Source: Candidatus Flavonifractor merdavium
GTDB taxonomy: Bacteria; Bacillota; Clostridia; Oscillospirales; Oscillospiraceae
Reading direction: 5' to 3'
Assembly: GCA_019119335.1 (NCBI GenBank)
Contig: DWXF01000056.1
Location: forward strand, 1-41,855
DNA: 41,855 nt
The notes below the pieces were generated by a model. That model did no database searches. It was not told the DNA's origin and was given only the letters and a program-made list of their open reading frames with translations. Of the stretch, positions 1-7,996 are shown piece after piece; the stretch's first letter is position 1; the number at the start of each line of letters is the position of its first letter. Both the position numbers and the translations under genes were made by a program.

Positions 1-3
1 TAC

Positions 4-624
4 ATGAAAAGAGAAATGCTCTCGCTTCTTCTGTGCGGAGCAATGACCATTTCAATGGCAGCATGTTCAGTAAACTCCGGAAGTGAAAAGGAATTAGCTT
101 CCGAGACGCCTAGTTCACCCGTCACAGAAAGCACCCCTGATTCACAGGATAGTTTGGAAGTTGATCAAAACCTATTTGATGTTGAAATCACGGTTCCGGC
201 ATCTTTCCTAGATCAGGGGACAACTCAGGAGGATTTGGACACAATTGCAGAAGAATCCGGCTTTAAGTCTGTGACACTAAATGATGACGGCTCTGCAACC
301 TATGTTATGACAAAGGCTCAGCATGACCAGATGATGCAGGATCTTCAGGAGAGTATTGATACAGGTCTTTCAGATATGGTCAACACTGAGGAGTATCCAA
401 ATATCACCGGGATATCCGCAAACGATGGGTATACGGAATTCACAGTGAACGTCGCCTCTTCGGAAGTAAGTATGACAGAATCCTTTATTGTACTTGGCCT
501 ATATTTATACGGCGGAATGTACAATGCCTTTAACGGAACCCCAGCACAAGATATCACTGTAAAATTTGTGAACGAAAATACGGGTGATGTCATTCAGGAA
601 GCTCATTCAAGCGATATGGGATAA
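4..624 (+). CDS. Small lipoprotein of unknown function
   Basis: The 206-residue product starts with a lipoprotein signal peptide: two basic residues, a hydrophobic stretch to about residue 20 and the lipobox MAAC with Cys at residue 21. The next 30 residues are Ser/Thr/Glu-rich and look like a flexible linker. The rest is a soluble domain rich in Asp, Thr and Val that I do not recognise. I expect it on the outer face of the membrane. The start lies 3 bases from the window edge, so a ribosome site cannot be seen and an upstream start is possible. Base composition is clearly AT-richer than the injection-system genes, consistent with cargo of the integrative element whose integrase follows. Confidence 0.8.
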   Translation: MKREMLSLLLCGAMTISMAACSVNSGSEKELASETPSSPVTESTPDSQDSLEVDQNLFDVEITVPASFLDQGTTQEDLDTIAEESGFKSVTLNDDGSATYVMTKAQHDQMMQDLQESIDTGLSDMVNTEEYPNITGISANDGYTEFTVNVASSEVSMTESFIVLGLYLYGGMYNAFNGTPAQDITVKFVNENTGDVIQEAHSSDMG

Positions 625-664
625 TATATTCCCGCTGATGATGGATGGATGATATTATAAAAAA

Positions 665-698
665 TGCCCCGCTCGGTGTTGGCGCACCGGGCGAGGCA
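665..698 (-). terminator. GC-rich hairpin, terminator-like when read leftwards
   Basis: Bases 665-678 pair with 685-698 (14 positions, one mismatch and one wobble) around a 6-base loop. On the - strand the stem is followed by six T residues, the arrangement of an intrinsic terminator. Both neighbouring genes run on the + strand, so what it would terminate is unclear; it may instead shield the element from incoming antisense transcription. Confidence 0.45.
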
Positions 699-699
699 A

Positions 700-741
700 G
701 GGGCAGAGGTTTTGACGGGCCATCTGCCCCTCCATTATACT
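700..741 (+). promoter_or_regulatory. Inverted repeat and possible promoter before the integrase
   Basis: Bases 700-707 (GGGGCAGA) are a perfect inverted repeat of 723-730, with 15 bases between. The gap contains TTGACG (712-717), and TATACT lies at 736-741, 18 bases further on, which would be a sigma-A-like promoter. The predicted start would fall about at the Shine-Dalgarno of the integrase, leaving almost no leader, so this is uncertain. The inverted repeat overlapping the -35 could be an operator. Confidence 0.3.
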
Positions 742-756
742 GGAATGGAGGGTAAA

Positions 757-1854
757 ATGCAATACATTCGGAAAACCGCCCGCTATAACGGCAGGAAGTA
801 CGAAGCCACGGGAAAGACTGAGCGCGAGGCCATGATGAAGCTGGCCGAAAAGCTGGCTGCCGCGAAGCGGGGCGAGGAGGTCATTGGCGGGTCCATGTCT
901 GTGGACGCATGGTATCATCAATGGAAAGCCACCTACAAGGACCCGGCCGGACTAACCCCAAAATCCCTTGGCATGTACGACGAAAAGTATAGCGGGTACA
1001 TAAAGCCCATGATCGGCCACATGAAGCTGCGGGACGTGAAGGACATCCACTTGCAGCGGCTGATGAATGGGCAGGCCGGAAAATCTCATTCCCACGTGGA
1101 AAAGCTCCGCCGGGTACTGCGGGAAATGTTCAGCCGGGCCAGGAAAAGCAGACTGATCCCCTACGACCCATCAGAGGATCTGCAGTTCCCGGCAGTGGTA
1201 AAGGGCTCCCACCGGAGCCTCACCGACCTGGAGCGGACCGTTTTACTCAACGTAGCTGAGACCCACCCAGCAGGCCTCTATATTCTGGCCCTGCTATACA
1301 CCGGCATGAGGCCCGGCGAGGCGGCAGCTCTGAACTGGGCGGATGTGGACTTCGCACGCAACGAGATCCACATCCATGCCGCCCTGGAAAGTGGGACGGG
1401 CCGCATAAAGGGACCCAAGACGCAGGCCGGCATACGGGACATCCCCATTCACGCCGCGCTATTGCCCAGGCTTCTGGCGGCTAGGGGCGAGCCCTTTGCA
1501 CCGGTGTTTACCGGGCGGGAGGGCCGCCGGCTGAACTCCAACAGCCAGTACCGGCAGTGGGCCACGTTCAAGCGGGCCATGGACATCGCCATGGGGGCGG
1601 AGGTCTACCGGAACAAGATCACCCGCTCGGTGATCGCTGATGATCTTACCCCCTACTGCCTGCGGCATACCTTTGCCACGGACTGCGCCCGGGCGGGCGT
1701 GCCTCTGGAAACCGTTCGTTGGCTGCTGGGCCATGAGGACATCTCTACCACCGCCAACATCTATCAACACCGCGACTCCACCACTTTGCACTCCGGAATG
1801 GCCCTTCTGGACGGGTCTGGTGGGAAAGGTGGTGGAAACGCAAAACAAGCATAG
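757..1854 (+). CDS. int: Tyrosine-type site-specific integrase
   Basis: Integrates and excises a mobile element by strand exchange at short attachment sites. The protein has a basic N-terminal arm-binding region (YIRKTARYNGRKYEA), a central SAM-like core-binding domain and a C-terminal catalytic domain. The catalytic set is visible: Arg in TGMRPGEAA, His-x-x-Arg in LRHTFATDC, His in LLGHEDIS and the nucleophile Tyr in NIYQH. I chose the ATG at 757 (365 residues) because GGAGGG lies 4 bases before it; ATGs at 664 and 745 have no such site. The gene ends 47 bases before a tRNA-Gly 3' fragment, the usual place for an integrase next to its attachment site. The element therefore lies to the left, outside the injection-system locus. 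Confidence 0.9.
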   Translation: MQYIRKTARYNGRKYEATGKTEREAMMKLAEKLAAAKRGEEVIGGSMSVDAWYHQWKATYKDPAGLTPKSLGMYDEKYSGYIKPMIGHMKLRDVKDIHLQRLMNGQAGKSHSHVEKLRRVLREMFSRARKSRLIPYDPSEDLQFPAVVKGSHRSLTDLERTVLLNVAETHPAGLYILALLYTGMRPGEAAALNWADVDFARNEIHIHAALESGTGRIKGPKTQAGIRDIPIHAALLPRLLAARGEPFAPVFTGREGRRLNSNSQYRQWATFKRAMDIAMGAEVYRNKITRSVIADDLTPYCLRHTFATDCARAGVPLETVRWLLGHEDISTTANIYQHRDSTTLHSGMALLDGSGGKGGGNAKQA

Positions 1855-1901
1855 TGTCTACCTATTGGAGCACAGTCAGTTTCGGTGAAGCAATGAACTG
1901 T

Positions 1902-1945
1902 TTCCCAAGCTGAATATGAGGGTTCGATTCCCTTTACCTGCTCCA
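1902..1945 (+). repeat. tRNA-Gly(CCC) 3' fragment, probable attachment site
   Basis: The sequence reads as the anticodon loop TTCCCAA, the 3' side of the anticodon stem, variable loop, a well formed T arm (GAGGG/TTCGATT/CCCTT) and a 3' acceptor strand ending TGCTCCA. The 5' side of the anticodon stem does not match (AACTGT instead of a complement of GCTGA), so the gene is not an intact tRNA. Curiously GGAGCA at 1867-1872 would pair with the acceptor strand. I read it as the displaced 3' end left by insertion of the element, or a degenerate tRNA. Confidence 0.6.
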
Positions 1946-1982
1946 AAAGGCAGACACGACCTGCGTCGTGTCTGCCTTTTTT
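1945..1982 (+). terminator. Rho-independent terminator after the tRNA fragment
   Basis: GGCAGACACGAC (1949-1960) pairs perfectly with GTCGTGTCTGCC (1965-1976) around CTGC and is followed by a run of T. It has the position expected for the original terminator of the tRNA-Gly gene and also ends transcription of the integrase. Confidence 0.85.
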
Positions 1983-2093
1983 AAGCCGCCTGAAAACCAT
2001 GGGCCGCCGTGTTTTCGCCATCCTCTTAATGATTTAATGGGCATACACGAATTCGAGTAGGAGGCGAAGCAATAAATCTGATATTATAAAGCT

Positions 2094-2119
2094 TATCGCG
2101 GATTTTACATGCTGCGATA
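2094..2119. repeat. Inverted repeat in the response regulator leader
   Basis: TATCGC at 2094-2099 is repeated inverted as GCGATA at 2114-2119, 14 bases apart, just after a -10-like TATTAT at 2082-2087. No -35 element lies at the right distance. It could be an operator or a short leader hairpin; it does not match the direct-repeat pattern I know for LytTR sites. Confidence 0.25.
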
Positions 2120-2148
2120 CGGTAAATAGAGAAAGGAACCGGAGATCT

Positions 2149-2880
2149 ATGTCAGAGCTCTCTATTGCCATCTGTGACGACCTGATTGAGGAAAGGATCA
2201 ATTTGGCCAAGCTTATCCAAGCCTATTGCAAAAAATGCGCCTTATCTCCTCAAATACATCTGTTCTCCAGCGGAGAAGAGTTGCTGGAGGCCTTTACCCA
2301 ACCGGGACTGTTCCAGATCATCTTTCTGGACATTTATATGCCAGGTATGTCCGGCGTGGACACCGCCAAAAAAATCCGCGCCATTGACAGCAGCGTATTC
2401 CTCCTGTTCGCCACCACCAGCCAGGACCATGGTATGGACAGCTTTCAGGTTCAGGCCTCCGATTATCTGGTCAAGCCCATCCAGGCTGAGAGCGTGGCTC
2501 AGGCAATTGACTGGTGTCTGGAGCATATGCCAAAGCCTCTGCGCCAGCTGACAGTCCTTGTGGAAGGTGAGCAGCGAACCTTTCCCCTGGCCGTGATCCA
2601 CTACATCGATGTCTACGGCCACCAATCCAGAATCCATACCAATCAGGAGCTCATTGTGACCCGCCGGGGGCTGGACGATCTGGAGGCCGCCATTGACAGC
2701 CCGGATTTTCTACGCTGCCACCGGAGCTATCTGGTAAATATGAACTATATCCAGGGTATGGAGGGAAACGACTTCCAGATGTCTGACGGCTCCCTGGTCC
2801 CTATCGGCTCCACCCACACCACGCAAATCCGCAATCAGTTCATTGATTGGACCTATCTGAAAGCCTGGAAACAGGAATGA
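2149..2880 (+). CDS. LytTR-family response regulator
   Basis: A 243-residue two-component response regulator. The receiver domain (about 1-125) keeps the acidic pair in ICDD, the phospho-acceptor Asp61 in FLDIYMPGMSG, the Thr/Ser switch region and the conserved Lys in YLVKPI. The C-terminal LytTR DNA-binding domain (about 135-240) shows the family features DVYGHQSRIHT and FLRCHRSYLVN. CGGAG lies 4 bases before the ATG. No histidine kinase is next to it. It is divergent in position from the injection-system train, converging on a shared terminator, and is the only DNA-binding regulator in the window apart from the integrase. A role in controlling that train is inference. Confidence 0.9.
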   Translation: MSELSIAICDDLIEERINLAKLIQAYCKKCALSPQIHLFSSGEELLEAFTQPGLFQIIFLDIYMPGMSGVDTAKKIRAIDSSVFLLFATTSQDHGMDSFQVQASDYLVKPIQAESVAQAIDWCLEHMPKPLRQLTVLVEGEQRTFPLAVIHYIDVYGHQSRIHTNQELIVTRRGLDDLEAAIDSPDFLRCHRSYLVNMNYIQGMEGNDFQMSDGSLVPIGSTHTTQIRNQFIDWTYLKAWKQE

Positions 2881-2900
2881 CATCACCCTTTAACCACAGA

Positions 2901-2942
2901 AAAGGTGCGCCGCCCTCTGGGCAGCGCACCTTCTTGTTTTTT
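2901..2942. terminator. Bidirectional terminator between regulator and injection-system train
   Basis: GGTGCGCCGCCC (2904-2915) pairs over 12 positions (one wobble) with GGGCAGCGCACC (2919-2930) around TCT. T-rich tracts follow on both strands. It serves the response regulator from the left and the last gene of the long - strand train from the right. Confidence 0.85.
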
Positions 2943-3864
2943 AATCCTCCCCACAGACTGCAGAGTATTTCTCCACCATACAGTCGGGATAATAGGACTC
3001 CTTGGCTTTCCGCAAGCCCTCCAGCCCCATATCGTCCTCCCGGTTCAGATAGCGCACGTCCGGGTAGTGGTCCCGGACCCAGCGGGCAAATTCCCGGTTG
3101 ATCATGGCGTAGGCCCCCTGGATTTCTCCGTAAGCCTTTTCAAAGTGGACGTCAAAGGTGTCCGCGCTGATAGGACTGCCCATGGTAAAGGCAATTACAC
3201 GCCCTTCCGCCCGCAGCAGCAGCCCGGACAGCCCCAATGCCTCATAATAGGCAAAGGCCTTGGACATGGCGTGGCGCTCATTCATCCGGCTCTGCGCCGT
3301 CTCCGCTTCATTCGCCCGCTCCTGCCGGTAGAGGCGATTCCACTCCAGATCCATCTCAGCGCACTCCGCCAGATTGTCTATGCTGATCTCCTCCACCCGC
3401 CAGTCAGGGTAGTTCTCCTCAAAGCGGTGGATATGGTTGCGCTTGCCGTGGAGCTTCTTACCACCCAGCTCTGCCAGCTTCTGCACCTCATAGAGATAGT
3501 CCCAACCGTCCCGGTCCGGCGTACAGGTATACCGTCCGGGGCAGACCTGTTCCAACTGCTCCATCTGCTCTGGCGTAACACACAGCAGGCGGCAAATATC
3601 CCCCCGCTCCGCCGCGTCAGCCTCCAGCGCATCCAGCACCGGCTTCAGCGGTCCGCTGCCGGCGGGAAACAGATAGCCGCTGCCCACCCGGCCGCACAGA
3701 CGTTCCAAGACATAGCCGTCCATCCGCGCCACCTCTTGCTGAAAGGTTCCGCTCCACAGAAATACAGTGGCAAAGCTATACTCACAGCCCCTGTTGCCGG
3801 CAGCACGGAAGCAGGCGTCAATCCATGGTTTGTCCTCTATTTCAGGGGGATGAAATGCGATCAT
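2941..3864 (-). CDS. DUF2156 (phosphatidylglycerol lysyltransferase C-domain-like) protein
   Basis: A 307-residue protein of the DUF2156 family, two fused GNAT-like folds related to the soluble domain of MprF. The family signature LGGKKLHGKRNHIHRF sits near residue 140, and the C-terminal half has the typical AFTMGSPIS and YLNREDDMGL stretches. MprF-type domains move an amino acid from aminoacyl-tRNA to membrane lipid, but this protein has no membrane segments, and stand-alone members have no settled substrate. It is the last gene of the train, 15 bases after the RsbW-like gene. AGGAG is 12 bases before the ATG, a little far. Whether it belongs functionally with the injection system is not shown. 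Confidence 0.8.
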   Translation of the reverse strand: MIAFHPPEIEDKPWIDACFRAAGNRGCEYSFATVFLWSGTFQQEVARMDGYVLERLCGRVGSGYLFPAGSGPLKPVLDALEADAAERGDICRLLCVTPEQMEQLEQVCPGRYTCTPDRDGWDYLYEVQKLAELGGKKLHGKRNHIHRFEENYPDWRVEEISIDNLAECAEMDLEWNRLYRQERANEAETAQSRMNERHAMSKAFAYYEALGLSGLLLRAEGRVIAFTMGSPISADTFDVHFEKAYGEIQGAYAMINREFARWVRDHYPDVRYLNREDDMGLEGLRKAKESYYPDCMVEKYSAVCGED

Positions 3865-3879
3865 ATTCTTACTCGACTC

Positions 3880-4305
3880 CTATCCTATCTGGATATTCTT
3901 TTTAATGGTCAGGATATTTTTTCCGTCCTCGTAGGTGTAGTCCACTGCGTCCATGCTCTTTTTCACCATCAGAATTCCCAGTCCGCCGATATCCCGCTCC
4001 TCCGCCGATAAGGTAATGTCGGCATCCGGCTTTTTCAGCGGGTTAAAGGGCTTTCCGTTGTCCAGGAATTGGATGGTCACCTGCAGCGGGTCTCCTCCGA
4101 CGCAGCAGCGCACGGTGGCCTCCCCGGTTTTCTCAGGATAGGCATAGTGGGCAATGTTCACAAAAATCTCTTCTACCGCCACATCCAGCTGAAATTTCAC
4201 CTTGGCTGGACACTCGTGGAGCTCCAGCTGCTCTGCCACAAAGGCCTGCACCGGTTCCAACTGCTCCAGTGTGGCCGGAAAAATCCGTTCAGCCATCTGT
4301 TCCAT
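3880..4305 (-). CDS. RsbW/SpoIIAB-like anti-sigma serine kinase
   Basis: A 141-residue stand-alone HATPase_c_2 protein. All ATP-site boxes are present: N box VEEIFVNIAHYAY with the Mg-binding Asn, G1 box FLDNGKPFNPL and G2 box GGLGILMVKK. Family members phosphorylate a Ser in STAS proteins and hold a partner when the STAS protein is phosphorylated. A STAS protein (9767-10063) and SpoIIE-type phosphatases (4289-7965) are in the same train, so a complete partner switch can be built. Its start lies 17 bases inside the 3' end of the phosphatase gene, so the two are translationally coupled. No sigma factor is nearby, so the controlled partner may be part of the injection system itself. Confidence 0.88.
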   Translation of the reverse strand: MEQMAERIFPATLEQLEPVQAFVAEQLELHECPAKVKFQLDVAVEEIFVNIAHYAYPEKTGEATVRCCVGGDPLQVTIQFLDNGKPFNPLKKPDADITLSAEERDIGGLGILMVKKSMDAVDYTYEDGKNILTIKKNIQIG

Positions 4306-5938
4306 CTCCTCTTTTCAGATATTCCAGACCCAGCATGGTAATGTCGTCAAACTGCTCTGCTTCCCCCACAAAGGCGCCGATACAGCCCTTGATCTTGGAC
4401 AGCATCTGGTTTACCGGCAGCATCGGCTGTTCATTCAGCGCCGCCTGGAGCCGTTCCTCCCCAAAAAGCTGCTGATGGACGTCGGTAGCCTCGGTGACAC
4501 CGTCGGTGTACAGGTACAGCACATCCCCGGGAGCCAGCTCCATCTCATTCTCCCGGTAGCGCACGCCCTCCATGCCTGCCAGCACAAAGCCGGGCCGGGA
4601 TTTCAGCCACTCAAAGCTGCCCCCCGCCCGTCGGAGCAGGGGCGGATTATGGCCGGCGTTTACATAGACAAAATGTCCCGTACTGATCTGCAGAATGCCC
4701 ATCCACGCCGTTACGAAGAGGCCGGCATCATTCCCCTCACAGAGCTGCTCATTGGTATGGGTGAATACCTCTCCCGGCGTCTCCTTGTTTTGCGCGTGGT
4801 TCTTGATCAGGGTCTTGGCAATCACCATGAACAGAGCCGCCGGAACACCCTTGCCGGACACGTCGGCGATGACCACCGCCAGATGGTCGTCGTCCACCAG
4901 GAAGAAGTCATAGAAGTCTCCCCCCACCTCCTTGGCGGGGTTCATGGTGGCATAAATGTCGAACTCCTGCCGCTCCGGGAAGGCGGGGAAGATCCGGGGC
5001 AGCATATCCGCCTGGATCTGAGTTGCCACGTTCAGCTCCGCTCCGATACGCTCCTTTTCCGCCGTAATCTTCATGAAGCTGCGGATATAGGAGATCATGT
5101 CCTCCTCCATCTTCCGGAAAGAGTCGGCCAGCTCCTCCACCTCGTCGCCTGTCCTGATCTCCGGCACATTGACGGTGGCTGTCCCCGCCGCCAGTTCAGC
5201 CTCATTGTTCTGGATAAAAGCCCCCGTAGCCTGAGTAAGCTGATCAATGGGCCGGATCACCTTCCGCCGCAGGATCATCAGGAACAGCACGATAAAGGCC
5301 ACGGTCAGGGCAACCAGCAGCACCACCAGCGTGATGAGAAAGGTCTGTCTGGTGTGCATCACATCGTTCATGCTGATGTCCGCCATGACATAGCCCGCCA
5401 TGGTACCATCCTCATGGAGCACCGGAACCATCGCCGTCATCAGCCAGCCAAATCCAGCGTCCTGCTGTATGATGGGCTCCACATCTTCGCCGGCCAGCAG
5501 CTTATCCAGATTTTCGGCAAAGCCGCCCACCAGGTCCACATAAGTACCCAGCGCGCAGTAGCCGCCGTCATAATACTCGCCGCCCTCTCCTACTTCCATA
5601 TCGGAATCAAAGAGGAAGGTGACTCCCACCCCATTGGGGCGCACCACATAGAGGTATTCCACGTTATTGCTGGCCACCAAGTCCTGGATGAACTTCTGCG
5701 TCTTATAGTAGTTCTCGTCCATTTCCCCCGTCTCGTAATAGTAGTCCAGCTCATCCGCATCCAGCTGGCTGGCCAGTGTGCGCACCAGATTGGTACCCAG
5801 CTCTTTGTAGTAACGGGTCATGGTAGAACTGAAAATGCGGTAGCTCACCAGAATGGCTACCAGGCTCAGAGCCACGCTCAGAAATACGATCATGGCCGTC
5901 AGCTTTTTGCCCAGGGAAAATTTCACGTTCTGTCTCAT
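4289..5938 (-). CDS. Membrane sensor SpoIIE/RsbU-type PP2C phosphatase
   Basis: A 549-residue protein: membrane segment about 14-34, an outside sensor domain to about 205 (Cache-like, with FLFDSDME and GYCALGTYVDLVGG), a second membrane segment about 205-230, a HAMP domain starting RRKVIRPIDQLT, and a PP2C/SpoIIE domain from about 300. The metal-binding motifs GGDFYDFF and ADVSGKG are intact, as is YTDGVTEA near the end, so it should be an active phospho-Ser phosphatase acting on the STAS protein. Its ATG overlaps the stop codon of the upstream paralogue (ATGA, 5935-5938), and its end overlaps the RsbW-like gene. Its N-terminal half is strikingly similar to that of the upstream protein, so the pair arose by tandem duplication. 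Confidence 0.92.
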   Translation of the reverse strand: MRQNVKFSLGKKLTAMIVFLSVALSLVAILVSYRIFSSTMTRYYKELGTNLVRTLASQLDADELDYYYETGEMDENYYKTQKFIQDLVASNNVEYLYVVRPNGVGVTFLFDSDMEVGEGGEYYDGGYCALGTYVDLVGGFAENLDKLLAGEDVEPIIQQDAGFGWLMTAMVPVLHEDGTMAGYVMADISMNDVMHTRQTFLITLVVLLVALTVAFIVLFLMILRRKVIRPIDQLTQATGAFIQNNEAELAAGTATVNVPEIRTGDEVEELADSFRKMEEDMISYIRSFMKITAEKERIGAELNVATQIQADMLPRIFPAFPERQEFDIYATMNPAKEVGGDFYDFFLVDDDHLAVVIADVSGKGVPAALFMVIAKTLIKNHAQNKETPGEVFTHTNEQLCEGNDAGLFVTAWMGILQISTGHFVYVNAGHNPPLLRRAGGSFEWLKSRPGFVLAGMEGVRYRENEMELAPGDVLYLYTDGVTEATDVHQQLFGEERLQAALNEQPMLPVNQMLSKIKGCIGAFVGEAEQFDDITMLGLEYLKRGDGTDG

Positions 5939-7965
5939 ACGCGCTTCTCTCTTTCCAATGTTCCTGCTCCTTCCAATTGCTTCACCACTGTAACAGTATC
6001 CATGGTGCCGTCGCTCTCAAAGAGAACCCGGCTGCAGTTCTGGACGATAAATTCAGCCGCATGCTTCGAGGCATCGTCCTGGATCTCCTCCAACGGACTG
6101 TGTCCGCCAAAGCCCCCCTTCAGGCGAAGGATGGCCTGCCCCTCTTCCTGCGGAATAGCGCACTCCGCCATCAGGCGGCTGTCCGAATCGGCCCGGCGGC
6201 AGCACAGGGTAAACAGCTCGTCCGCCAGCACCAGCATCCGCGCCATCTGTCCGCCCTGGAGCTGATTGGCCTCCAGCTGGCCCCGGAGAAATTCCAGCAG
6301 CCGGGCGCTGCCCTTGGCGTCAGGCGTCAGAACACAGTGGGCCTGGGCCCGGTCCCGACGGCGGTATTCCATTGCCAGAAGGACATATCCGTTGATGTCC
6401 TCCACCCGTCGGGCATAGACCTTGCCCGCATCGCTGATACCCTGCAGCTGCCGCTCCAGCTCCGCCTGGCGGCTCTTGCTTTCATTCAGGGACAGGCGGA
6501 GCTGTTCTGCTGCAAAGGGTCTTCCATCACGGCCCGTGATGCCGTCCAGTCCCGCTGTGTGGAAGAGAATCCGGTCTCCCTGCCGCAGTTCCACTTCCAT
6601 GGTCTGATAGACCACATTCTCATTCTGACCAAGAGGTGCATAGGGCAGAACCCCCATCCACTGATACTGGTCCTGGCTGCGCATCAGCAGCGGATCACTC
6701 TGACCGGCATTGATACAGGAGAAGTGTCCGGTAATGCCGTCCAGCACACCCGCCAGCACATTCAGGCTCAGCTCCCCGCTCATCTCATACAGCTGCTGGT
6801 TGGCGGCGGTCATAGCCTCCGCCAGGGGCAGGCCGGAGCGCATCTGGCTCTTAATGGTGGCCTGGGCCATGGCGGTATACAATACCTGGGGGATTCCCCC
6901 GCCCGGCACCTCGCCTACCAACACGCACAGCCTGTCCTGATCCAGCAGGAAGTAATCATAAAAGCAGCAGGACAGTTCATGTCCCTGGTAAATCTGCCCC
7001 CGTATGGCAAAGGGATAGCCGCCCTTCCGCTCCGGCAGTTCTCTGGGCAGCATGGACACATTGAGCTGGTTGGCCAGCTGAAGCTCGCTCTCCAACCGCT
7101 GCTCCCGCAGGGCCAGCTCCTGCTGCTCCCGGTTATTCAGCTCTATCTCCGCCAGCATCATGCGGAAGGCGTCCGCCAGCGTACGCAGCTCATCGTTGCT
7201 CTTGATCTTCACCTGGCTGAAGGCCCGTTTGTTTTCTCCGCCCTCATAGCCCTGGGCGGCAGCGGTCAGCTCCTGAACGGGGCGGATAAAGCTCCGCCGG
7301 ATCAACAGCAGATAGATCCCGGCAAAAACCACGGTCAGCGCCGCCAGCAGGCCGCCGCTGTACAGCAGAAAGCGCTGCTGCTCCTCTACCACATCGTTCA
7401 TACTGATATCCGCCATGACGTAACCGGCCACGCTGCCATCCTCATGGAGCACCGGGGTCATGGAGGTCATCAGCCAGCCGTAGCTGGGGTCCTTCTGGAC
7501 AATGGGTCCTACCTCCTGGCCGTCCAGCAGCTTATCCAGATTGTCCGCAAAGCCGCCCACCAGATCGGTATAGGTACCCAGGGCGCAGTATCCGCCGGAG
7601 AGATAGTCGCCGTTTTCCCCCGCCTCCATATCTGAATCAAAGAGAAACGTTACACCTATCCCGTGAGGACGCACCACATAGAGGTACTGCACACCATTGC
7701 TTTCCACCAGATCGGCAATGAACCGCTGGATTTCATAGTAGCGGTCATCCATCTCCAGGGTCTCATAGTAGCGGTCCAGATCCTCCGCCTCCAGCTGGCT
7801 GGCCAGGGTCGCCACCACGTTATGGCCCAGTTGCTCATAAAACGCCATGGTACGCCGCTGATAGGTCTGATAGCTGACGAAGAGCGCGGTGGCGCAGAGA
7901 ATGACACTCATTGCCAGGATCATAACCACAATTTTCTTCCCCAGGGTAAACCGTATCTTCTTCAA
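5935..7965 (-). CDS. Degenerate SpoIIE-type pseudophosphatase with HATPase-like tail
   Basis: A 676-residue paralogue of the next gene with the same plan: membrane segment, outside sensor (FLFDSDMEAG, GYCALGTYTDLVGG), second membrane segment, HAMP-like region and SpoIIE domain. In the catalytic domain GGDFYD is replaced by LSCCFYDYF and DVSGKG by EVPGGG, so the metal-binding Asp residues are lost and it is unlikely to dephosphorylate anything. A C-terminal stretch from about residue 575 looks like a worn RsbW-type ATPase domain (ADELFTLCC in place of the N box, without the Asn). It probably binds or senses rather than catalyses. TTG start, with GGAGG about 14 bases before it. Confidence 0.87.
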   Translation of the reverse strand: MKKIRFTLGKKIVVMILAMSVILCATALFVSYQTYQRRTMAFYEQLGHNVVATLASQLEAEDLDRYYETLEMDDRYYEIQRFIADLVESNGVQYLYVVRPHGIGVTFLFDSDMEAGENGDYLSGGYCALGTYTDLVGGFADNLDKLLDGQEVGPIVQKDPSYGWLMTSMTPVLHEDGSVAGYVMADISMNDVVEEQQRFLLYSGGLLAALTVVFAGIYLLLIRRSFIRPVQELTAAAQGYEGGENKRAFSQVKIKSNDELRTLADAFRMMLAEIELNNREQQELALREQRLESELQLANQLNVSMLPRELPERKGGYPFAIRGQIYQGHELSCCFYDYFLLDQDRLCVLVGEVPGGGIPQVLYTAMAQATIKSQMRSGLPLAEAMTAANQQLYEMSGELSLNVLAGVLDGITGHFSCINAGQSDPLLMRSQDQYQWMGVLPYAPLGQNENVVYQTMEVELRQGDRILFHTAGLDGITGRDGRPFAAEQLRLSLNESKSRQAELERQLQGISDAGKVYARRVEDINGYVLLAMEYRRRDRAQAHCVLTPDAKGSARLLEFLRGQLEANQLQGGQMARMLVLADELFTLCCRRADSDSRLMAECAIPQEEGQAILRLKGGFGGHSPLEEIQDDASKHAAEFIVQNCSRVLFESDGTMDTVTVVKQLEGAGTLEREKRV

Positions 7966-7996
7966 GTTCGCCCCGCCTCCCCTCTCTTTTTACAAC

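Noticed and set aside
1867-1945. Intact tRNA-Gly gene
   Set aside because: The acceptor can pair at six of seven positions, but the anticodon stem 5' side and D arm do not fold, and the length (about 79) is wrong; treated as fragment or pseudogene.
2082-2119. LytTR autoregulatory site before the response regulator
   Set aside because: There is an inverted repeat but not the paired direct repeats known for LytTR proteins; too weak to claim.
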